Source: CAG-1000 sp964490375 (GTDB lineage: Bacteria > Bacillota_I > Bacilli_A > RF39 > UBA660). From it: a stretch of 64,000 nucleotides of DNA. The DNA lies in NCBI GenBank assembly GCA_964490375.1, contig CAZBAZ010000001.1, forward strand, positions 11,439-75,438. Direction: 5' to 3'. Below are positions 35,037 to 41,719 of this stretch, in pieces. The position numbers and the translations under genes are program-made. Every line of letters begins with the position of its first letter. Positions within the stretch are counted from its first letter, which is position 1. The notes under the pieces were generated by a model. It did no database searches. It was not told where the DNA came from and saw only the letters and a list, made by a program, of their open reading frames with translations.

Positions 35037-35873
35037 TTATCTACATTTATTTAACATTTCTTGTTTAGAATATTTATATATATTTAATTTTTTTCTATCA
35101 CATTTAAATTTTAGTTCACTCTTTTCATATTTATCTTTAACATCTTTGAATAAGTCTTCTAAAGTATCATATTCATATATTCCTTTTAAATTAGTACATG
35201 CATGTTCGAACCAATAATATTTATTATTTTTTTGAAATGTTAAAAATGTATGTAATCTTTCAAAATCATTGTCTTTATATATAATAATATATGATTCTGT
35301 TGGATAACTAAAATAATATCTTTCTAATTCAACCTGTTCTATACATATTCCAAGTTTAGACTTAATTAATTCTTTTGGTGATTGATAGTGCCAATTATTT
35401 CTAATGCTTGAATCTATTTTTAATTGTCTATTTCCATTTTTATCAATCCATCCATATTCAATATTTTCCATTAAATTCATTATTTCGTTTTCATTATAGT
35501 AATTCCATATATTAAGTTTTCCTTTAACTTCTATTTTATCAATTACTTCAATATTATCTAATATCCATGCATACCTACCTACTTCATATTGTCCACATTT
35601 ATATTCGATTGGATCTGACTTTTTAAGATTATCAATATATTCTTGTGACATATAAATACAATCTATAAGTTTACATTTACATAATAATTTTCCATTATTT
35701 GTCTTAATATTTTTTAATAATGGTATGATACTATTATTCATTTCTTTGGTATCTTTACCAGCATGAATATATAAATAGCCTCTATAATTAGTTTTCCAAC
35801 TTCTTGTTTCTATTTTTTTTATTCCATTACTTATTAATGAAGCATATGGTTCTTTTATAGTTATAGTTTTCAT
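35037..35873 (-). CDS. ASCH-domain protein fused to a Cys-peptidase-like domain
   Basis: 278 aa. Residues 1-115 are an ASCH (PUA-like, RNA-binding) domain: ITIKEPYASLISNGIKKIETRSWKTNYRG and YLYIHAGK. The C-terminal part (about 155-265) has LGICIEQVELERYYF, then ERLHTFLTFQ and YYWFEHACTNLKGIYEY: a Cys, His and acidic arrangement like transglutaminase/papain-like hypothetical proteins. ATG at 35873 has AAAGGAGG five bases upstream; the frame reads 14 codons further. Extended -10 TGTTATAAT at 35890-35898. Enzymatic activity is unproven. Confidence 0.6.
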   Translation of the reverse strand: MKTITIKEPYASLISNGIKKIETRSWKTNYRGYLYIHAGKDTKEMNNSIIPLLKNIKTNNGKLLCKCKLIDCIYMSQEYIDNLKKSDPIEYKCGQYEVGRYAWILDNIEVIDKIEVKGKLNIWNYYNENEIMNLMENIEYGWIDKNGNRQLKIDSSIRNNWHYQSPKELIKSKLGICIEQVELERYYFSYPTESYIIIYKDNDFERLHTFLTFQKNNKYYWFEHACTNLKGIYEYDTLEDLFKDVKDKYEKSELKFKCDRKKLNIYKYSKQEMLNKCR

Positions 35874-35923
35874 AGTTGCCTCCTTTGATATTATAACATA
35901 CTTTTGAGTGTCCAATAGTCATT

Positions 35924-35953
35924 TTGATATTTACTTATTATTTAAGTTATACT
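35924..35953 (+). promoter_or_regulatory. Promoter of the DUF308 gene
   Basis: TTGATA (35924-35929), 18-base spacer, TATACT (35948-35953), with GAAAGGAGAA before the ATG at 35982. It lies back to back with the ASCH gene promoter. Confidence 0.65.
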
Positions 35954-35981
35954 ACAATTATTATAGAAAGGAGAATTAATC

Positions 35982-36533
35982 ATGTTAAAAAAATTAAATA
36001 AGTTTTTATATTCATCTATTATAATATCTGCAATAATGTTTATAATTGGATTAATATTTATGATATATCCTGATATTTCTTTTAAAACTATAACATATAT
36101 TTTATCAATAGTATTAATTGCTATTGGATTATATTTTGTTATAGAAAAAGAATCAAGTATATTCTTTTCTAACTTTTTAACTCTTGGTGTTGTTGATATT
36201 TTACTTGGTCTTATTATGATATTAAATCCAAACATTATAAAAACATTATTCCCTATTGTAGTTGGTATAATAATGATAGCTAAATCATCTTTAGACTTAA
36301 GACTATCTATATTACTTCATAATTGCAATTATAGTAGTTGGTTATCAATATTTATTTGTTCATTAATATCTATTATTTGTGGATTAATTATAATAATTAA
36401 TCCAAATCTAGGTACTATTGCATTAACAACTTCTCTTGGAATAATAATTATGTTATTTGCAATTTCTAATATTATTGACACTTTATTATTTAAAAAAGAT
36501 ATTAAAGAAATTTCAAAATTATTGGGTAAATAA
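35982..36533 (+). CDS. HdeD/DUF308-type membrane protein
   Basis: 183 aa, six hydrophobic helices in three pairs (IIISAIMFIIGLIFMIYP, ITYILSIVLIAIGLYFVI, LGVVDILLGLIMILNP, LFPIVVGIIMIAKS, WLSIFICSLISIICGLIIIINP, LGIIIMLFAISNIID). The repeated pattern helix-NP (MIYPD, MILNPN, IIINPN) is typical of DUF308/HdeD proteins. Function unknown; acid-stress role is known only for E. coli HdeD. Confidence 0.8.
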   Translation: MLKKLNKFLYSSIIISAIMFIIGLIFMIYPDISFKTITYILSIVLIAIGLYFVIEKESSIFFSNFLTLGVVDILLGLIMILNPNIIKTLFPIVVGIIMIAKSSLDLRLSILLHNCNYSSWLSIFICSLISIICGLIIIINPNLGTIALTTSLGIIIMLFAISNIIDTLLFKKDIKEISKLLGK

Positions 36534-36536
36534 AAT

Positions 36537-36569
36537 AAAACCTCATTTTATACATTTAATGAGGTTTTT
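36537..36569. terminator. Bidirectional terminator between the DUF308 gene and the gene at 36588
   Basis: AAAACCTCATT / AATGAGGTTTTT, 11-bp stem, T run on both strands; convergent genes on either side. Confidence 0.85.
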
Positions 36570-36587
36570 GTGTGCATTATTTTTAGT

Positions 36588-38315
36588 CTAAAGAGAATAT
36601 TTTAATTCTTGTTGTGGTAATTCAAAAGTGTAAACTACATAATTTTCATATTTATTAATCATATGTGATTCAATTTGACTTAAAGGTTTTGTTCTTATTA
36701 TCAATTTAATATCAGTATCAATATTTTCATAACACTTTTTATTATTAAGTATAATTTTAGCTATTTCATTTAATTCTTTATTTGTTGCATTATTTTGTTT
36801 TCTTTCTTGATAATAAGTTCTTAGCATTTTATCATTAGATAAATATTTACTTCTTATAGATTTTAATTTGTTTATAAATTGTTCATCTATTTTGATGGTT
36901 TTTGAATCTAATGCTTTAACCATTTCATATGTATTTGAATTTAATGCTATATTATTTGGATCTACTCCATAAATACTAGATATCTTTTTTATATATTCTC
37001 TTAATGTTGTAATATAATTTATATCATTTTCTTTCATTATATCTATCATCGATTTTAGTATTTTATCTGTAGTACTAATTGAAAAATTATATTCTCTTTC
37101 ATCTGGAAGTTTTATTTTAAATATTGGATTATAATTAGTTGAATATAATATTCCTTTTTCAGGATATACTTCTTCTAACTTTTTAAATCCAGTAAATATA
37201 TTTGGTATTCCCAATTCGCTTTTAGCTTTTAGAGTTTCTGAAATTCTTTTTTTAAATTCTGAATCGTCTGTCTTTAATTCTTTCATAATAATAGATACAG
37301 CATTGTCTATTATTAAGCTTGCAAAGAAAACTTTTTTTCCATCATGATTTACTGTTTTATTTAAATGTTCTTTAATATAATTTATCATTAGAATTTCGCA
37401 AGAATCTTCTAATATGTCAGCTCTTAAAGTGTTAAATGAATGTCTAAAGTCAAGATGTTCATTGTCAGGTTCTTCACCAATGCCAATCCAATTATTGATT
37501 TTATTTGTTAATATTGGAGGATTTCCACAGTTTTTTACCATGCTTGGATATTTAGTTCCAATGCTATTTAAAATATCTATATTTGCTTTTAGTTCTTTAA
37601 GAGAACAATATATTAAAAATTTGTCATTTCTTTTAGGATCTGTTTGGAATTTAAAATAGTATGGTATTCTATTAGTTTCACAAAGACGTGTATACTCTGC
37701 GATTATTTTAAATAAATCTTCATTAGCACAATCAACATATATTCTAAATTCAGTTTTATCTCTATGTATTTTTCTTGCATGAATATATCTTGAATCTACA
37801 TGTGTAAAATCGCCTAAATAATCACCTTGTGGAAAAAATCCTGAAGTTTCTTGTTTTGATCTCCAAAAATAATTATATTTTTCAAAATCTACATCAAGAT
37901 TTCTAACCATAATAGTATATATTTTATCTATATCATGCATAGATTCTACTGATTCTATATTTTTTAACGTTTTTTGTAATATTTCATATCCAGGCAAGCC
38001 TTGTCTTTTAAGATCTTCTAATTTATTTTGTGAAAGTGACTTAATATTTTTTAGCCAAATATTAGTCATTTTAATATAATACTTTTCATAATCTTCTTTA
38101 TTAACTTTTGTTGTATCATTAGATGCAGAAGCACTAGTTAAAAAATCATATAGTGGATTTATTCTTGAAAGTTTTTTACCAGTTCCACTATATCCCAAAT
38201 TAGCATGGGATCTGTCACTTTTCTTATAATAATTTAGAACATCATCTAAAAAATAGTCATCATTTATAACACTATTTTTAGCGCCATTATCGCATAACGA
38301 AAGTAATGAATTCAT
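36588..38315 (-). CDS. Large soluble protein, weak HopA1-like resemblance
   Basis: 575 aa, no signal or membrane segment. The middle (about 185-270) reads TEFRIYVDCANEDLFKIIAEY, PYYFKFQTDPKRNDKFLIYC and LKELKANIDILNSIG, a pattern like the HopA1-effector/lanthipeptide-associated domain (basic strands, then KFQTDP and a codon-for-strand LIYC). No second gene of a lanthipeptide cluster (precursor, kinase) is seen. The rest is not recognisable. It has a GTGATT-ATG start with AGGTGA upstream, and a terminator-like hairpin at 38331-38362 between it and rnr. Confidence 0.4.
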   Translation of the reverse strand: MNSLLSLCDNGAKNSVINDDYFLDDVLNYYKKSDRSHANLGYSGTGKKLSRINPLYDFLTSASASNDTTKVNKEDYEKYYIKMTNIWLKNIKSLSQNKLEDLKRQGLPGYEILQKTLKNIESVESMHDIDKIYTIMVRNLDVDFEKYNYFWRSKQETSGFFPQGDYLGDFTHVDSRYIHARKIHRDKTEFRIYVDCANEDLFKIIAEYTRLCETNRIPYYFKFQTDPKRNDKFLIYCSLKELKANIDILNSIGTKYPSMVKNCGNPPILTNKINNWIGIGEEPDNEHLDFRHSFNTLRADILEDSCEILMINYIKEHLNKTVNHDGKKVFFASLIIDNAVSIIMKELKTDDSEFKKRISETLKAKSELGIPNIFTGFKKLEEVYPEKGILYSTNYNPIFKIKLPDEREYNFSISTTDKILKSMIDIMKENDINYITTLREYIKKISSIYGVDPNNIALNSNTYEMVKALDSKTIKIDEQFINKLKSIRSKYLSNDKMLRTYYQERKQNNATNKELNEIAKIILNNKKCYENIDTDIKLIIRTKPLSQIESHMINKYENYVVYTFELPQQELKYSL

Positions 38316-38330
38316 ATAATCACCTACATA

Positions 38331-38362
38331 AAAAGTATAACATTTTTTAGTTATACTTTTTC
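38331..38362 (-). terminator. Terminator downstream of rnr
   Basis: Minus strand AAAAGTATAAC / GTTATACTTTT 11-bp stem with 8-base loop and T run, just upstream of the next gene's Shine-Dalgarno. It could also act as an attenuator in that gene's leader. Confidence 0.65.
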
Positions 38363-38405
38363 ATTTTATTTTAAACTTTTTTTATTTGTGTCAAGTAACC
38401 TTTTT

Positions 38406-40520
38406 TTATTGTCTTCTTAATTTTAATGATTTTTTCTTCACTGTTTCAAAATCAACAGTTCTATTTATTTTAGATGCATCTTTAACAACTAAATCAATTT
38501 TATCACCAATATGATAAATATTGCCATTTCTACCTATTACAGCGCATTTTACTTGATCATAGTGATATTGATCATCTTTCATATCTTTAAAATATACTCT
38601 TCCTTTTATACAATCAGTGGTTCTAACAAACATTGAATTAGGAGTTATTTCAACTATATATGCCTCAACTTCATTTCCAATTTTATCTTCCATATATGCT
38701 GCCATTGCCATTTCTAATGCTTCATTTTCCATTTTTTCACTTATAATTTCAAGTCTATTTACTCTAGTACATAACTCTTCAATAAAATCTTGTAGTTTTT
38801 TTATATTTTCTTCACTATAATCAAATGTTTGATAATCGTCAACTAAGGCATTTGTTGCTAAATCAGGTACTCTTCTAATAGGTGATGTAAAATGGCCATA
38901 GCAATCAAATTGAGTTGCAAAGTGTCCTATATTTTCTGAGGAATATTTTGCTCTTTTCATTCCTCTAAGTAAATATTCTCTTGCTATCATATCTGCTTCA
39001 CTATTACCTAAAGAATTAATAATTGTATTTAGGGCCTTACAATCAATTTGCTTATATTTTGGAATTTTAAATCCTGATTTACGTAGTACTTCCAAAACTT
39101 CTTGTACTCTTAAAAGATCTGGTTCTTCATGAACACGAAATGGTAAAGTTAACCAAGCATAGTGACTATAAAAAATTGAATTAGCAATTCCCATGAATAC
39201 TTCAATCATACTTCCACTTAGTCCATAATCGTTTTTTTCAAATCCATAAATTTTATTGTACTCATCACTTTTTTCTTTAACTTCTAATAATTTAAAGTTT
39301 AAAAAATTTCTTCTTTGACGTGCAGCTTCTAGTATATAATAAAGTTCTAACATATTCATTAAATCAGTTCTATATTCTTCATAACCACTTACATTTTTGC
39401 CCTCAAACACTTCATTGCACTTACTATATGACATTGCTTTTTTTGATCTAATAACGCTATCATAAATTTGATAATTAGCAATCTCGCCTGAAGGTGTAAT
39501 TTCAACTTCAACAGTCCTAGTTAAACGGTCTACATTTGGGTTTAAAGAACAAATTCCATTTGAAACAATTGGATGTAGCATATTTATAACAGAATATAAT
39601 AGATAATGACTAAAGCATCTATTAATAGCTTCATCAAAAGATTTTGTTCCTGGCCTTATATAATGGCTTACATGAGCAATATTTACTTTCAATAAATAGT
39701 TGCCATTTTCTAATTTTTTTACACCAACAGCGTCATCACGATCTTTAGTTTGATCACAATCTATCGTAAAAATATTTTCACTTCTTAAATCAACACGATT
39801 TTTTAAGTCTTCACTTGTTACCTCTTTTGGTAAATCTCTAACTTCTGCTATAATTTCTTTACTAAATTCATATGGTACGTCATATTTAGCAGCAATTGAT
39901 TTGATATCAATATCTAATTCATTTTTATTTCCAATAATTTTTTCAATGTTTCCATAATAAACACCATTTGAATTATTAATTGAAACTCTTACCTTTACTA
40001 AATCTCCATCTTGTAAATTATCTAATTGATTTGAATTAATTTCTAAATTAATAAATTCTTTTGAATTGTATGGTACAAGACTTGCTTCTTTTCCATTTCC
40101 TATAACCTGAAAAATAACAATTCCAGAACTTCTTTTTGCTACTTTAAAAACTGAACCTGAAAAATAATCTTTTCTTTTTTTTACTATTTCATTTACTACA
40201 ACATTATCGCCATCAAGAGCTCCATTTAAGCAATTATTTTCTATTAAAATTACATAACCTTCTTTAGTATGAACAAATCCTGTTCCTGATTTATTAATTT
40301 TTATTTTTCCAAATGCTAAACCATTATTAATAGGAAATTGTTGATATTTTCCATTTTTAGAAAGTATAAAACCTTCTTCTTCTAAATTGTTAATTGCATT
40401 TTTCAATAAGTTAAGATTATCTTCTCCATAAACTTTTAGTTTCTTTTTAATTTCATCGAAATCATGAAACTTATAATCACTTTTAAAATAATTCTTTAAT
40501 GATAAAATCATTTCTTCCAT
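38406..40520 (-). CDS. rnr: Ribonuclease R
   Basis: 3'-5' exoribonuclease that degrades structured RNA. 704 aa: N-terminal winged helix, cold-shock domains (GFVHTKEGYVILIEN near 85), RNB catalytic domain with metal-binding IDCDQTKDRDDAVGV near 260, VSHYIRPGTKSFDEA, LPFRVHEEPD, ATQFDCYGHFTSPIRRVPDL, and a C-terminal S1 domain (MFVRTTDCIKGRVYFKDM). The start at 40520 follows AGGGGGAT. smpB and ssrA, frequent neighbours, are not in the window. Confidence 0.96.
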   Translation of the reverse strand: MEEMILSLKNYFKSDYKFHDFDEIKKKLKVYGEDNLNLLKNAINNLEEEGFILSKNGKYQQFPINNGLAFGKIKINKSGTGFVHTKEGYVILIENNCLNGALDGDNVVVNEIVKKRKDYFSGSVFKVAKRSSGIVIFQVIGNGKEASLVPYNSKEFINLEINSNQLDNLQDGDLVKVRVSINNSNGVYYGNIEKIIGNKNELDIDIKSIAAKYDVPYEFSKEIIAEVRDLPKEVTSEDLKNRVDLRSENIFTIDCDQTKDRDDAVGVKKLENGNYLLKVNIAHVSHYIRPGTKSFDEAINRCFSHYLLYSVINMLHPIVSNGICSLNPNVDRLTRTVEVEITPSGEIANYQIYDSVIRSKKAMSYSKCNEVFEGKNVSGYEEYRTDLMNMLELYYILEAARQRRNFLNFKLLEVKEKSDEYNKIYGFEKNDYGLSGSMIEVFMGIANSIFYSHYAWLTLPFRVHEEPDLLRVQEVLEVLRKSGFKIPKYKQIDCKALNTIINSLGNSEADMIAREYLLRGMKRAKYSSENIGHFATQFDCYGHFTSPIRRVPDLATNALVDDYQTFDYSEENIKKLQDFIEELCTRVNRLEIISEKMENEALEMAMAAYMEDKIGNEVEAYIVEITPNSMFVRTTDCIKGRVYFKDMKDDQYHYDQVKCAVIGRNGNIYHIGDKIDLVVKDASKINRTVDFETVKKKSLKLRRQ

Positions 40521-40571
40521 ATCTTTATCCCCCTAATGGTTTTATAGTATCATAACTAAATTAAAATTAAA

Positions 40572-40609
40572 AGAAAAACACGCTTTTTCATTGAAAATTG
40601 TGTTTTTCT
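40572..40609 (-). terminator. Terminator after the metallothionein-like gene
   Basis: AGAAAAACAC / GTGTTTTTCT, 10-bp stem with T-rich 3' side on the minus strand, between the small Cys-rich gene and rnr. Confidence 0.7.
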
Positions 40610-40630
40610 AATTTTTGTTATATATACTTT

Positions 40631-40819
40631 TTACTTAGAATTATGGCATTTGCATTTATGTTTCTTTTCTTCGCAAGTACATTTCTTGCCTTCTTGGCAT
40701 CCACATGTGCAATTTTTATCGCAAGTGCATTTTTCTTCTTCACATCCACATGTACATTTTTTTCCTTCTTGACATCCGCATGTGCAAGTTTTTTTACATT
40801 TTTCATTCTCTTTCTTCAT
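40631..40819 (-). CDS. Metallothionein-like Cys-rich small protein
   Basis: 62 aa with 16 Cys, nearly all in CxC pairs or CTCGC triplets; the 12-mer CTCGCQEGKKCT occurs twice, showing internal duplication. The rest is mostly Lys and Glu, with two His near the end (KKHKCKCHNSK). No aromatic residues. This composition is expected of a metal-thiolate protein binding Zn, Cu or Cd; it does not match a bacterial SmtA that I recall. AAGGAGA precedes the ATG. A second frame in the same place is poorer and lacks this pattern. A promoter is at 40896-40924. Confidence 0.75.
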   Translation of the reverse strand: MKKENEKCKKTCTCGCQEGKKCTCGCEEEKCTCDKNCTCGCQEGKKCTCEEKKHKCKCHNSK

Positions 40820-40895
40820 GTTTTTTATCTCCTTTTTTCTTATAAAATATTTATTTCATTTTGTAGACATTATCAACATCCATTTATCCAATATT

Positions 40896-40924
40896 ATTAT
40901 ATCAATTTTTTAACTTATGTACAA
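40896..40924 (-). promoter_or_regulatory. Promoter of the metallothionein-like gene
   Basis: Minus strand TTGTAC (40919-40924), 17 bases, TATAAT (40896-40901). The leader is about 70 bases. An imperfect inverted repeat (AAACACTTG ... CAAGTTTTT, 40934-40966) just upstream could be a regulator site. Confidence 0.7.
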
Positions 40925-41017
40925 TTCGTTTTCAAACACTTGTAATTTGATAGTCAAGTTTTTCACTTTATAAACCATTTTCATTAAAATTAATTACATT
41001 TTTAAATTAAATTACAT

Positions 41018-41251
41018 TCAAAAAGGAAGTGGTTCCCAATTAAAATAGGTATTTCTTTTTCCATCATTGTATTGATAATGTATAACTAATATCCCTTTAT
41101 CTATATATTTAATTGAATTATATTCTTGATAGTGCTCTCTTTTGTGTATAATTGGACTATTATTAAACATTTTTGCTTGCAATGAATCAACAAAAATCAA
41201 TAATAAAAACAAAGTCAATATTACTAATATAATTTTTACTATATTTTTCAT
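41018..41251 (-). CDS. Small membrane-anchored protein, unknown function
   Basis: 77 aa: one hydrophobic segment (IVKIILVILTLFLLLIFV) then an outside tail with YIDKGILVIHYQYNDGK and WEPLPF. A family of small gut-Firmicute proteins ending with a DKGILV strand and a Tyr-rich tail has this look. GGGGGAG precedes the ATG; the start overlaps the remains of the protease gene upstream. Confidence 0.6.
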   Translation of the reverse strand: MKNIVKIILVILTLFLLLIFVDSLQAKMFNNSPIIHKREHYQEYNSIKYIDKGILVIHYQYNDGKRNTYFNWEPLPF

Positions 41252-41600
41252 TCAGTATCTCCCCCGTTTGAATTGTTCCAGTCACATTATTTATACTTGT
41301 AAAATACATAGTTCGACCTATACCTAAAGTTCCATGACTTCCTCCGCTTAACACTCCTAAAGGTATAGAGCCACCGTTTGTGTCCGTTCTTGGAATAAAT
41401 ACTGGCGCTCCCACTATCACCATGATTCGATTCAACATTTGTCTTTACAAGGTCCTTTATAGTAGTCTCAGGAAGACCATCTGATGCTCCATAAGTAACT
41501 GTTTGATTTAGGCCTTTAACTTCTTACCACAACAGTTTTTATATTTTTTTCTGAGCCACAAGAACTTTGTACTCCCATTTATAATCACTATCCTTCATAA
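41187..41600 (-). pseudogene. Decayed S1-family (trypsin-like) serine protease
   Basis: Reading the minus strand gives NQTVTYGASDGLPETTIKDL, then NVESNHGDSGS in one frame and PVFIPRTDTNGGSIPLGVLS, GTLGIGRTMYFTSINNV in the next. Removing one G at about 41407 (AGCGCCA to AGCCCA) joins them as GDSGSPVF, the S1 nucleophile motif, followed by a G-rich strand and YFTSI as in streptogrisin-type proteases. Upstream, TVVVRS ends in a stop and another shift would be needed. The N-terminal half with His and Asp is missing. No intact frame spans it, so a pseudogene is the best call; no gene was found elsewhere in 41252-41719. Confidence 0.65.
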
Positions 41601-41616
41601 CTTAATTATCTCATAA

Positions 41617-41651
41617 ATCAAAAGAAAAAGCAGCAACTAATACTACTTTTT
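41617..41651 (-). terminator. Terminator downstream of secA
   Basis: Minus strand AAAAAGTAG / CTGCTTTTT stem followed by CTTTTGATTT. Confidence 0.55.
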
Positions 41652-41675
41652 CAATTCATAAGTCTGAATAGTTAC

Positions 41676-41711
41676 ATGTCAATACTTTTTTGGACAAAAA
41701 TGTATTGACAT
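41676..41711. repeat. 10-bp inverted repeat next to the secA stop
   Basis: ATGTCAATAC (41676-41685) and GTATTGACAT (41702-41711) with a 16-base A/T-rich loop and no T run. It sits nine bases from the secA stop. Not a normal terminator; identity unknown. Confidence 0.6.
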
Positions 41712-41719
41712 TTACAAGC

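Noticed and set aside
35942..36235. Minus-strand frame inside the DUF308 gene
   Set aside because: Antisense shadow with no Shine-Dalgarno; the plus-strand gene has promoter, site and membrane pattern.
40618..40806. Alternative 62-codon frame over the Cys-rich gene
   Set aside because: Composition is an A/K/V-rich frameshifted copy of the same repeats; the Cys-patterned frame has the better Shine-Dalgarno and clear motif structure.
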